Source: Faecalicatena_A orotica | GTDB taxonomy: Bacteria > Bacillota > Clostridia > Lachnospirales > Lachnospiraceae | Assembly: GCF_040545875.1 (NCBI RefSeq) | Contig: NZ_JBEPMR010000005.1 | DNA length: 64,000 nucleotides | Strand: one strand, 5' to 3' | Shown here: piece by piece, positions 34,434 to 42,783 of the stretch | Numbering within the stretch: position 1 is the first letter of the stretch | Layout of the letters: every line of letters starts with the position of its first letter | The notes under the pieces: generated by a model | The model's input: only the letters and a program-made list of their open reading frames with translations | What the model was told of the DNA's origin: nothing | Databases searched by the model: none | Position numbers and translations under genes: made by a program

Positions 34434-35399
34434 TTACGCCTGCTCTCCAATGACACTCATTACCTCTTCCTTCTCAGGCATCGCACGTATAGCCCCCTTA
34501 CGGGTTGTGATAACGGCTGCTGCTGCATTGGCAAATGTGAGCATCTCGCCGAGTTCTTCTTCCGTCAGATTGTCGATACCGTGCTCCAGTATATAATTCA
34601 GGGAGCTTCCGCAGAAGGTATCTCCTGCACCGGTTGTCTCGATTGTGTTCATGGTGAATCCGCTTCTCTCGACACGCATGCCTTTATAGTATGCGCGACT
34701 TCCGTCTTTTCCAAGGGTCAGCAGGATCAGCGGGATGTTGTATTTCTCCTGAAGGTACTGGATTCCCTCGTCATAGTCCTCTTTCCCGGATACAAACTGG
34801 ATCTCATTGTCTGATATCTTAAGGATATCGCAGAACTGGAAACCATATTCCATCTGCTCTTTTGCCAGCTCGAGTGAGCTCCAGAGCGGCGGGCGCAGGT
34901 TCGGATCGAAGGAAATAAGAAGGCCATTCTCTTTTGCCGTATCCAGAGCCTTTTCTGTTGCCTTACGGACACCCTCATGTGTCATCGACAGCGTACCGAA
35001 GTGGAATAATCTTGCCTTGTTCAGGAATTCCGGATCTACATCATCCTCTGTCAGCATCATGTCGGCTCCGGGATTACGGTAGAATGAGAATTCGCGGTCC
35101 CCATCGGGGAATGTATGTACGAAGGCCAATGTTGTGTTCACATCGGCATCCATTTTTAAATTAGAGGTGTCAATTCCTGTTTCGTCTAATGTATTCTTGA
35201 GCAGAACTCCGAACTGGTCCTTCCCGACTTTTCCAAGAAATGCAGTCTTCTTGCCCAGCTTGTTCAACATTGCAAGCACGTTGCACGGAGCGCCGCCCGG
35301 GCATGCCTCAAACAGGCCATTTCCCTGTTCGCTCTGTCCGTTCATTGTAAAATCAATCAAGAGTTCCCCCATTGCGATTACGTCAAATTGCTTTTCCAT
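34434..35399 (-). CDS. Fructokinase, PfkB family
   Basis: A 321-residue sugar kinase of the PfkB/ribokinase family, closest in feel to fructokinases (ScrK). The N-terminal signature includes GELLIDFTMNG and the glycine-rich CPGGAPCNVLAMLNKLGKKT. The C-terminal signature is ETTGAGDTFCGS, holding the catalytic Asp and the anion hole. It would phosphorylate fructose to fructose 6-phosphate, useful for sucrose released from raffinose. It stands alone, not in the alpha-galactoside operon. AGGAGAGAGTCT precedes the ATG. Confidence 0.9.
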   Translation of the reverse strand: MEKQFDVIAMGELLIDFTMNGQSEQGNGLFEACPGGAPCNVLAMLNKLGKKTAFLGKVGKDQFGVLLKNTLDETGIDTSNLKMDADVNTTLAFVHTFPDGDREFSFYRNPGADMMLTEDDVDPEFLNKARLFHFGTLSMTHEGVRKATEKALDTAKENGLLISFDPNLRPPLWSSLELAKEQMEYGFQFCDILKISDNEIQFVSGKEDYDEGIQYLQEKYNIPLILLTLGKDGSRAYYKGMRVERSGFTMNTIETTGAGDTFCGSSLNYILEHGIDNLTEEELGEMLTFANAAAAVITTRKGAIRAMPEKEEVMSVIGEQA

Positions 35400-35493
35400 A
35401 GACTCTCTCCTTCTTATCTCACCATATTTGATACAATTTTAACGCACTTTACACCTTTATGCAATCCTTAAAAGTGCAGTTCAAATATTACTT

Positions 35494-36441
35494 TTAGTTA
35501 AAATATACCAGTTCCTCTATAGGTTCCGCAGACTCAATATGCTCTGCCTCCAGCACCGGACCGACACCACGGTAAACAGACACGCGTCCAAAACCGATTT
35601 TTGCACGCACGGTCACCCACTGCCCCGGCTTTAATTTTGGTGCATAGGAACTCTTACATATATATCCCAGAAACGTGGTATCATCTGCACAGCAGGTCAT
35701 GGCCATACGTCCCGGCAGGAATACTTTGGAAGGAAATCCTTTCGGCTTCAACACTCTGGCCGTAAACTCTACCGTTTTCCCTTTATATCTGTCCGGATTG
35801 TCCATCACATCTACATACCAGATTCCGTAGTCCTCCCGGCGCACTTCGATTACAGGGGCATTCAGGTCATACGGGACATCGTCCTCAAAAATATTTTCCA
35901 CTTCCCCCTGCCCGTCCTCAAAGATCACTTCCGCCTGGGGGCTTACAACTTTCACGCTCCGGCGGTATCCGGACAGCGGTTTCTTATCCGTGCAGCGGTT
36001 AAATAATACCATTTCTGAATTTCTAACCATTTCTACAAACAAAGGCTTCAGATTAGCCAGATACATCTGGAAAGTGCTGGCATCCACTGTTGTAAGCTTC
36101 TGCTCAATTCCCCATCCTTTTGGAAGTTCCAGTGCCTCAAAGTCACTGACCTTCCACATTCCGTTATACTCGACTACAACACGCTCGGGACTATATTTTT
36201 CATTCATTTCCTCCAGCCATTGTGCCGTCAGTTCTTCCTGATCTTCCACATACTCAATAACTACATTATATTTCTTCATTTCCTGCGGGTCATACTCCTC
36301 TTCACCCTCTTCACAAAGAATGAGCAGAGTTGTCCCCTCTATCTGGAAATATTCCTGCTCCAGCGTGAACTTCAGAAACTGTGTCTTTCCGCTGTCCAGA
36401 AATCCGGTCATCAGATAAACCATTACATCTGGTTCTGCCAT
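35494..36441 (-). CDS. CobW/G3E-family GTPase-like protein (second of a pair)
   Basis: A 315-residue protein with an N-terminal P-loop LMTGFLDSGKTQFLKFTLEQ. The CXCC metal-binding motif of CobW/COG0523 proteins is absent; the corresponding segment reads LLILCEEGEEEYD. The C-terminal half (about 200-315) contains a WYVDVMDNPDRYKGKTVEFT segment and resembles the OB-fold TIGR03943-type domain. It follows a canonical, His-rich CobW protein in the same direction, 66 bases away. The ATG at 36441 is chosen for its GGAGAG site. It probably acts with the neighbour in metal handling; specificity is unknown. Confidence 0.8.
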   Translation of the reverse strand: MAEPDVMVYLMTGFLDSGKTQFLKFTLEQEYFQIEGTTLLILCEEGEEEYDPQEMKKYNVVIEYVEDQEELTAQWLEEMNEKYSPERVVVEYNGMWKVSDFEALELPKGWGIEQKLTTVDASTFQMYLANLKPLFVEMVRNSEMVLFNRCTDKKPLSGYRRSVKVVSPQAEVIFEDGQGEVENIFEDDVPYDLNAPVIEVRREDYGIWYVDVMDNPDRYKGKTVEFTARVLKPKGFPSKVFLPGRMAMTCCADDTTFLGYICKSSYAPKLKPGQWVTVRAKIGFGRVSVYRGVGPVLEAEHIESAEPIEELVYFN

Positions 36442-36507
36442 TTTAAATCTCTCCAATCATGCTTTTATATCTGCATGCAGCTGTTCGTATGTTTTGAACA
36501 GTTACAT

Positions 36508-37683
36508 CTATTTTATACCAAATAATTCTGCAAGTCTGTCTTCTTTGAGTTCAGAACCAATCACACAGATTCTGCCGGTATATTCAGCTGAACCGCTGCG
36601 CACTTCATGTTCCTGGGGAACCATATCGAAATAAATCCATTCTCCCTCCCCGGCAACCATCCCTTTCGCACGCAGGATTGTACCAAGTGTGTCGTCGTAC
36701 TCCAGTGTCTCAAGAATACTGCTGATCTCCGCTTTCGTATAGGTTTTGATGGTCTCACATCCCCAGCTGGTAAATACTTCATCGGCATGGTGGTGTCCAT
36801 GCTCGTGGTGATGGTCGTGGCCGCAGCCACAGTGGTCATCGTGATCGTGGCCTTCATGGTCATGCGGGTGTCCGGCGTGATCATGGCTGTGCCCTTCGTG
36901 GCCGTGGTTTTCGTGATGATGTCCAGCATGGTCGTGGTCTTCGTGATGATGTCCAGCATGGTCATGTTCTTCATGGTGGTGCCCGTGGTCCGCATGGTCA
37001 TGGCCACAGCCGCATGTTTCCCCGTGCTCATGATGCCCGCCGCATTCAGGGCAGGTAATCTCTGCCAGCAGTTCTTCTTCCAGAGACTTGCTGTGTTCCA
37101 TTGTTTCCAGCAGTTTTTCACCGGAAAGCTCCGCGATCGGAGTTGTAATGATCGGTGCTTTCTCATTCAGTTCGCGCAGAAGCTGATAGCTTTCTTCCAC
37201 CTTTTCCGGTTTTGCTTTGTCTGTACGGCTTAATATGATTGCCCCCGCATACTCGACCTGATTGCTGAAGAATTCACCAAAATTCTTTCTGTACAGACGA
37301 CACTTCATTGCATCTACCACAGTGGTAAAACTGTTCAGTACCGCATCAATCTCTCCCTGGACATCCTGCACTGCTTTGATGACATCGGAGAGTTTCCCGA
37401 CTCCGGAAGGTTCGATCAGGATCCGGTCCGGGTGGTACTTATCCACTACTTCTTTCAGTGACTTTCCGAAATCCCCGACTAAAGAACAGCAGATGCATCC
37501 TGAATTCATCTCGCGGATTTCGATCCCGGAATCTTTCAAAAATCTTCCGTCAATCCCAATCTCGCCAAATTCATTTTCAATCAGAACCACCTGTTCTCCC
37601 TGAAATGCCTCCTGAAGCATTTTTTTGATAAATGTTGTTTTTCCGGCTCCGAGAAAACCGGAAATGATATCAATCTTTGTCAT
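36508..37683 (-). CDS. CobW/G3E-family GTPase with long His-rich metal-binding loop
   Basis: A 391-residue GTP-dependent metallochaperone-like protein. Walker A is GFLGAGKTTF (residues 9-18), the metal-binding GCICC lies near residue 64 and Walker B/guanine-specificity segments follow (EPSGVGKLSD, LSRTDKAKPE). Between about residues 210 and 300 lies an extraordinary His/Asp/Gly-rich tract with CGCGHDH at both ends. The C-terminal CobW_C domain (about 305-391) contains RAKGMVAGEGEWIYFDMVPQ. COG0523 proteins deliver Zn, Co or Ni; the tract suggests metal storage or sensing. The DNA of the tract consists of short direct repeats, including two copies of a unit near 36911-36960. Confidence 0.93.
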   Translation of the reverse strand: MTKIDIISGFLGAGKTTFIKKMLQEAFQGEQVVLIENEFGEIGIDGRFLKDSGIEIREMNSGCICCSLVGDFGKSLKEVVDKYHPDRILIEPSGVGKLSDVIKAVQDVQGEIDAVLNSFTTVVDAMKCRLYRKNFGEFFSNQVEYAGAIILSRTDKAKPEKVEESYQLLRELNEKAPIITTPIAELSGEKLLETMEHSKSLEEELLAEITCPECGGHHEHGETCGCGHDHADHGHHHEEHDHAGHHHEDHDHAGHHHENHGHEGHSHDHAGHPHDHEGHDHDDHCGCGHDHHHEHGHHHADEVFTSWGCETIKTYTKAEISSILETLEYDDTLGTILRAKGMVAGEGEWIYFDMVPQEHEVRSGSAEYTGRICVIGSELKEDRLAELFGIK

Positions 37684-37716
37684 GCTGACTGCCTCCTGTT
37701 TCTATATTTAAATTAT

Positions 37717-38469
37717 TTACTCCATCTCGAGTACGACGGGGCAATGGTCTGAACCGAGCACCTCCGTCAGGATGCCTGCCCCTTTGAGTCTGTCTTTTAA
37801 CGACTCTGATACGCAGAAATAGTCGATACGCCACCCTGCATTCTTTTCGCGGGCCCGGAAACGGTAAGACCACCAGGAATAGATGCCTTCCTGATCCGGA
37901 TAAAAATAACGGAATGTATCGATGAATCCTGCATCCAGAAGATCTGTAAATTTCTGGCGTTCTTCATCCGTAAAACCTGCATTCCTGCGGTTTGTTTTTG
38001 GATTTTTCAGGTCGATTTCCTGATGTGCCACGTTCATGTCGCCAGTCACGACAACTGGCTTGTTCTCATCCAGTTTCTTCAGATATGCCCGGAAATCATC
38101 TTCCCACTTCATCCGGTAATCCAGTCTGGCGAGTTCATTCTGGGAATTTGGTGTGTAGACAGTTACAAAGTAAAAGTCTTCAAATTCCAGCGTGATGACA
38201 CGCCCTTCCTGATCGTGTTCTTCGATACCAATCCCATAAGCCACGGACAGGGGCTCTTTTTTTGTAAATACTGCTGTCCCGGAGTATCCTTTTTTTACCG
38301 CATAGTTCCAGTACTGGTGATATCCCTCCAGATCCAGTTCCAACTGCCCCTCCTGCATTTTTGTTTCCTGAATGCAGAAAATATCTGCGTCCGCCCCGCG
38401 GAAAAATTCCACGAATCCTTTCTGCACACATGCGCGTATGCCGTTCACATTCCATGATATAAATTTCAT
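37717..38469 (-). CDS. exoA: Exodeoxyribonuclease III, ExoA type
   Basis: A 250-residue AP endonuclease/3'-5' exonuclease of the Xth/ExoA family, acting in base-excision repair. It begins MKFISWNVNGIRACVQKGF with the metal-binding Asn and shows IFCIQETKMQEGQ (catalytic Glu), GDMNVAHQEIDLKNPK (Asp/Asn) and GSDHCPVVLEME (the final Asp-His). Length and all motifs match active enzymes. It lies between truA and the CobW pair in the same direction. Confidence 0.96.
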   Translation of the reverse strand: MKFISWNVNGIRACVQKGFVEFFRGADADIFCIQETKMQEGQLELDLEGYHQYWNYAVKKGYSGTAVFTKKEPLSVAYGIGIEEHDQEGRVITLEFEDFYFVTVYTPNSQNELARLDYRMKWEDDFRAYLKKLDENKPVVVTGDMNVAHQEIDLKNPKTNRRNAGFTDEERQKFTDLLDAGFIDTFRYFYPDQEGIYSWWSYRFRAREKNAGWRIDYFCVSESLKDRLKGAGILTEVLGSDHCPVVLEME

Positions 38470-38510
38470 TTAGGCCTCCTTATCTTTTCATCTGATTCTA
38501 AAGTAAATCA

Positions 38511-38586
38511 GGAGCCGGCTGCCGGGAATCGCATGAATATGAGCAGAATCTGCTCTACATCCTTTTCTTCCCCGCATTCCGGCTCC
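38511..38586 (-). terminator. Branched inverted repeat after truA
   Basis: GGAGCCGG (38511-38518) pairs with CCGGCTCC (38579-38586), enclosing a perfect 7-1-7 hairpin GAGCAGAATCTGCTC (38541-38555). The element lies just after the truA stop. It looks like a terminator or mRNA-stabilising structure, although a clear T-run is missing. Confidence 0.5.
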
Positions 38587-38597
38587 CCTGCATCCTC

Positions 38598-39335
38598 TTA
38601 AGTATAGTAGACTTCTTTTAAAAACAATCCTCTGGCAGGTGCCAGAAAGCCTGCATATTCACGCTTTCCCGCCTCCAGAATGGAGATGGCCTCATCCGGC
38701 TTTTTCTCTCCTGTGCCTACCTCCAGAAGAGTTCCTGTCAGAATACGGACCATATGGTACAGAAAGCCCGTCCCATAATATTCGATCCGTATCCTGCTGT
38801 CCTGTTTCTCAATGATTATATCATAAATTGTCCGAATTGTGGACTTTTCGTCTTTTTTATCTGTAAATCCTGAAAAATCATGTTTCCCGATCAGATAACC
38901 GGCCGCCTCTTCCATCGCCGCAATGTTCAGTCCATAAGGATAGTGACAGCAATATTTTCTTGCAAATACATCCGGCTTTTCCCGGGTATCTATGAAATAT
39001 TCGTACCGCTTCCCTTTTGCATTCTGCCGGGCGTGAAAACCGTTTTTCACAAGGAGCATTTCCTTTACCCGGATGTCTTCGGGGAGTATTTTGTTCAGTT
39101 CTTCACGGAATGTTGTTTCATCCACTCTGCCGGACAGGGTTATGCTTGCAGTCTGTCCTTTTGCATGCACACCGCCGTCTGTCCTGCCGGAACCATTTAC
39201 TTCCACCGGATAACCGGCTATTTTCCCGATGGACGCCTCCAAGATACCCTGAATTGTCTGATCCGTATTTTTCTGCCTCTGCCAGCCCTGGTACCTCGTT
39301 CCATCGTATATAATTGTCATTTTATAAGTCCGCAT
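38598..39335 (-). CDS. truA: tRNA pseudouridine synthase A
   Basis: A 245-residue enzyme that converts uridines 38-40 of the tRNA anticodon stem to pseudouridine. It begins with IIYDGTRYQGWQRQKNTDQT and has the catalytic Asp in GSGRTDGGVHAKGQTA. YEYFIDTREKPDVFARKYCC and FLYHMVRILTGTLLEVGTGE are conserved TruA segments. Its start overlaps the end of the upstream ABC ATPase gene by 14 bases, so it is expressed at the end of that operon. Confidence 0.96.
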   Translation of the reverse strand: MRTYKMTIIYDGTRYQGWQRQKNTDQTIQGILEASIGKIAGYPVEVNGSGRTDGGVHAKGQTASITLSGRVDETTFREELNKILPEDIRVKEMLLVKNGFHARQNAKGKRYEYFIDTREKPDVFARKYCCHYPYGLNIAAMEEAAGYLIGKHDFSGFTDKKDEKSTIRTIYDIIIEKQDSRIRIEYYGTGFLYHMVRILTGTLLEVGTGEKKPDEAISILEAGKREYAGFLAPARGLFLKEVYYT

Positions 39336-39987
39336 ATTCCTTCACTTTCCTGTCTTTTAAAAAGAGAACCCGGCTGCATAGCATACTGACCACATCCAGA
39401 TCATGGGATACGAACAGGTAACAGATTTTTTCACTTTCCTGCAGCTCCTTTAAAAGAGCGATGATCTGGGCCTGAACCGTCACGTCCAGTGCGGACAGAG
39501 GTTCATCTGCCAGAATAAATTTTGTGCCTGTAATTAAAGCCAGGGCGATGCTCACCCTCTGCCTCTGTCCGCCGCTTAGTTCTCTCGGATAACGACCATA
39601 TAGTTCCACCGGAAGATGTACGCGTTTTAACATCTCTTCCGCCTTTTCCCGGCGCTGCTCTTTCGTGCACCCGCCCTGTACTTTTAATGGTTCCTCGAGA
39701 ATCCAGCCGATCGATTTCTTTGGGTTCAGGGAGCGGAACGGGTCCTGAAAGATCATCTGGGGGGATTTTGTATAATGAATGATCTCTCCATCATATTCTT
39801 TCAGGAGGCCGAGCACGCATTTGCACAATGTAGACTTGCCGCTTCCGCTGGCTCCAACCAGCCCCGTGATTTCGCCCTCATACAAGGTAAACGAAACGTC
39901 TTCGAGAACTTGTTTCTTCTGTTTTCCTTCCTTATAATATGCGTTTACTCCCTTTAACTCTAGTACTTTCTCAGGCATTTTCTTCAC
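39322..39987 (-). CDS. Oligopeptide/nickel-type ABC transporter ATPase, OppF/DppF-like
   Basis: A 221-residue ATPase with Walker A GASGSGKSTL, signature LSGGQRQRVSIALAL and Walker B FILADEPLSALD. It is shorter than typical OppF (about 300) because it lacks the C-terminal oligopeptide-binding extension, which is also the case in many Nik/Dpp-like systems of Clostridia. It overlaps the OppD-like gene by 17 bases and truA by 14 bases. It powers the importer with the OppD-like partner. Confidence 0.9.
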   Translation of the reverse strand: MKKMPEKVLELKGVNAYYKEGKQKKQVLEDVSFTLYEGEITGLVGASGSGKSTLCKCVLGLLKEYDGEIIHYTKSPQMIFQDPFRSLNPKKSIGWILEEPLKVQGGCTKEQRREKAEEMLKRVHLPVELYGRYPRELSGGQRQRVSIALALITGTKFILADEPLSALDVTVQAQIIALLKELQESEKICYLFVSHDLDVVSMLCSRVLFLKDRKVKEYADL

Positions 39988-40840
39988 CTGCCTTTACATC
40001 CGAATCTGCAAATCCTTCCTCACTGGCTCTTGCTTTCAGGAGTTCATAGAATCTGCTTCCTTTTGTCCGGGTCGGGATCGCGGCGATTAGTTCCTTTGTA
40101 TACTCTGTCTGCGGATGCTCAAAAATCTGCACTGCCTGTCCTTCCTCCAGCACCCGGCCGTCTTTCATGACGAGGACCCTGCTGCAGAGTTCATTTACCA
40201 CTCTCAGGTTATGGGATATAAAGAGGATTCCCATATTGTATTTTTTATTCAATTTCTTTAATAATTTCAGAATACTCTCCTGCGTCCCCACATCCAGCGC
40301 CGTTGTCGGCTCGTCAGCGATTAGAAGTTTGGGCCGGCATACGATTGCCGCGGCGATCATGACGCGCTGCCGCATTCCTCCGGATAATTCATAAGGGTAT
40401 TTGCGGCACAGCTTTTCAGGCTGAGTCAATTCCACATCTTCCAGAGCTTTGATGACCTTTTTCCTGCGTTCCTCCTTTGAAAGATCTGTGTGCAGGATTA
40501 GTGCCTCCTCTACTTGTTTTCCAATCCTCATCGTCGGATTGAGTGCGGTCATCGGTTCCTGAAAAATCATACTGATATCTTTTCCCTGAATTGAGCGCAT
40601 TTCCTTTTCCGACAGTGAAAGCAGGTTTACGCCATCCAGCCGGATACTTCCGCTGTCCAATATGGCATTGTTTTTCAAAAGCCCTGCGATCGTCAGAGCC
40701 GTCATTGTTTTCCCCGAGCCTGATTCACCCACGATTCCTAAGATTTCTCCGTCCTGAATATCAAAGGATACATCCCGCACGACTTCCTGGCTGGCTCCGC
40801 GCTCTTCGAAGTGAATCGACAGATTTTCCACTTTCAGCAT
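39971..40840 (-). CDS. Oligopeptide/nickel-type ABC transporter ATPase, OppD/DppD-like
   Basis: A 289-residue ATPase: Walker A GESGSGKTMTA, signature ELSGGMRQRVMIAAAI, Walker B LLIADEPTTALD, and the C-terminal oligo_HPY-type end HPQTEYTKELIAAIPTRTKG. It shares its terminal base with the permease stop (overlap of one base at 40840). It forms the ATPase pair of the importer with the following gene. Confidence 0.93.
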   Translation of the reverse strand: MLKVENLSIHFEERGASQEVVRDVSFDIQDGEILGIVGESGSGKTMTALTIAGLLKNNAILDSGSIRLDGVNLLSLSEKEMRSIQGKDISMIFQEPMTALNPTMRIGKQVEEALILHTDLSKEERRKKVIKALEDVELTQPEKLCRKYPYELSGGMRQRVMIAAAIVCRPKLLIADEPTTALDVGTQESILKLLKKLNKKYNMGILFISHNLRVVNELCSRVLVMKDGRVLEEGQAVQIFEHPQTEYTKELIAAIPTRTKGSRFYELLKARASEEGFADSDVKAGEENA

Positions 40841-41745
40841 TATCTTCCACCTCCGAATCTGTCCAGAATCCCTTCACCCAGCATTCCGACTCCCAGAATC
40901 AGCAGGACCAGAAAGAGTCCGGGAAAAACTGCACACCACGGTCCGCTTGCCAGATATGTCTGGGATTCAGAAAGCATCCGGCCAAGGCTGGCATCCGGCG
41001 GCTGCACACCGATCCCTAGATAACTCATGCCCGCCTCCTGAATGACGGCGTTATTGAACCCGATTGTCAGGGAAGATAAGAGTGCCGGAAGGATATTCGG
41101 CAGTATATGGACAAACAAAATCCGTGGCGTGGATACCCCGATCAGTCTGGCACTTGTGACGTAATCTTCTTCCCGGCAGCGCATAAATTCACCGCGCACA
41201 ATCCTTGCAAAACTCGGGATAAAAGCGATTCCGAGAGCCAGCATGACCTTATATTTCCCGCTTCCCCATATGCTGATAATCACCAGTGCAAGAAGTACAC
41301 TGGGAAATGCTGCCAGTACATCGTTGATCCGCATCAGACCTTCATCCAGCCAGCCTCCGAAATATCCGGTCACGGCCCCAGTCAGAATGCCAATACCGCC
41401 CCCGATCAGAATCGTCCCCCCTGCAATCACCAGCGTGCTGCCTGCGCCGGAAAGAACCCGGCTGAACACATCCCTGCCGAACTGGTCCGTCCCGAATATA
41501 TGGGCAAGAGACGGGGCATTCAGTTTTACCGACCCCTGCATCGCTTCCGTATCATACGGCACCCAGAAAAATCCCAGCACGATCAGTCCCAGCATAATCA
41601 CCGTAAGTACCGCCCCAAATGTGAAATTATAACTTCTCAGCCCGCCCCCGGCCGCCTTCTGCCCGGACAGCTTTTGGGGCCCGCCGGAAAATAGGTTATT
41701 GGAAGTTTTTCCCTTTTTCATCCCATTTATACTTAATCTGCTCAA
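40840..41745 (-). CDS. Oligopeptide/nickel-type ABC transporter permease, OppC/DppC-like
   Basis: A membrane protein of about 301 residues with six helices. It has the N-terminal OppC_N segment and the typical APSLAHIFGTDQFGRDVFSR motif. The coupling loop is DYVTSARLIGVSTPRILFVH. The start is uncertain: a TTG at 41745 has AGAGG at good spacing, while an ATG at 41721 has a weaker site. It lies directly after the partner permease. Confidence 0.9.
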   Translation of the reverse strand: MSRLSINGMKKGKTSNNLFSGGPQKLSGQKAAGGGLRSYNFTFGAVLTVIMLGLIVLGFFWVPYDTEAMQGSVKLNAPSLAHIFGTDQFGRDVFSRVLSGAGSTLVIAGGTILIGGGIGILTGAVTGYFGGWLDEGLMRINDVLAAFPSVLLALVIISIWGSGKYKVMLALGIAFIPSFARIVRGEFMRCREEDYVTSARLIGVSTPRILFVHILPNILPALLSSLTIGFNNAVIQEAGMSYLGIGVQPPDASLGRMLSESQTYLASGPWCAVFPGLFLVLLILGVGMLGEGILDRFGGGR

Positions 41746-41755
41746 ATCAGTACCT

Positions 41756-42694
41756 CTATATCTCAATCCGTTTGTCCAGTTTCCGATACAGTAAATCCAC
41801 AATTACATTAATCACCAGAATCACCACTGCAATCAGAACAATCACAGCCTCCACCACAGGATAATCCCGTTTGGATATCGACGAGATCAGCGTCCTCCCG
41901 AGTCCCGGGATTCCGAACACCTGCTCGATCACAATACTATTTGCAATCATATCCGCAATCGCCATTCCTAAAAATGTAATCACCGGAAGAATCCCATTCT
42001 TCAGCGCATGATGCACAAGCACTCTCCACGGGGCGTTCCCCCTGCTCATCGCCGTACGCACATAATCCTGCCTCATCTCCGTAATCAGCGAACTGCGGAA
42101 CAGCTTCGTAGTCATAGCCGCCTTTGGCAGCGCAATGGCGATCGACGGAAGAATCAGATATCCCAGAAATCCGGTAAGACTCTCCGTATAAGAAACATAT
42201 CCCCCCGGCGTGAACAACTTAAATACCAATCCGAATAACACCGTGAAAATAATCCCGACAAAAAACGGCGGAACAGACATCGTAACCTGATTCAGAATCA
42301 AAAAGAACTGATCCACAAACCGATTCTCATACCTCACACTCAAAAGGCTCACCGGTATAGAAAACAACAAAATAAAGAAAAAACCCATCAGAGTCAGCGT
42401 AATCGTAATAGGAATCTTATCCCCGATCATCTCCCTGACCGGGACCTGATAAGAATAAGACATCCCCATATCCCCTGCGGCAAAATCCTTCAGCCACAGT
42501 CCATATCGCTGCGGCAGGGGACGGTTCAATCCCATCTCCTCCCGCAGAGCCTGGACCTTCGCCTCAGTCGCCTCCGTGCCGAGAATCGACCTCGCAGGGT
42601 CCCCGGGAATCACCTCAAACGCAAGGAAGGCAAGCATACTGACAATTAATAATGCGATTATAAGACCTGATAATTTCCTAAAAACAAATTTCAT
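41756..42694 (-). CDS. Oligopeptide/nickel-type ABC transporter permease, OppB/DppB-like
   Basis: A 312-residue permease with six helices. The N-terminus shows AFEVIPGDPARSILGTEATE, the family signature, and the coupling loop reads QDYVRTAMSRGNAPWRVLVH. AAGGAGGCAGGT lies before the ATG at 42694, so an in-frame upstream extension to 42742 is rejected. It follows the binding-protein gene by about 90 bases. Confidence 0.93.
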   Translation of the reverse strand: MKFVFRKLSGLIIALLIVSMLAFLAFEVIPGDPARSILGTEATEAKVQALREEMGLNRPLPQRYGLWLKDFAAGDMGMSYSYQVPVREMIGDKIPITITLTLMGFFFILLFSIPVSLLSVRYENRFVDQFFLILNQVTMSVPPFFVGIIFTVLFGLVFKLFTPGGYVSYTESLTGFLGYLILPSIAIALPKAAMTTKLFRSSLITEMRQDYVRTAMSRGNAPWRVLVHHALKNGILPVITFLGMAIADMIANSIVIEQVFGIPGLGRTLISSISKRDYPVVEAVIVLIAVVILVINVIVDLLYRKLDKRIEI

Positions 42695-42783
42695 ACCTGC
42701 CTCCTTGGGGACGTAATCTTTTTCAACTTTACTACGTCCCAAACTGCGTTTAGTGGTGTACCTTTTTGAAGGTTTTTTGTGGT

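Noticed and set aside
36905..36965. Short repeats considered as a CRISPR array
   Set aside because: They are coding repeats for His/Asp residues without unique spacers.
36561..37233. Long open frames on both strands across the His-rich tract of the CobW gene
   Set aside because: They are by-products of the CAT/CAC repeats; the CobW frame has all conserved motifs and a proper start.
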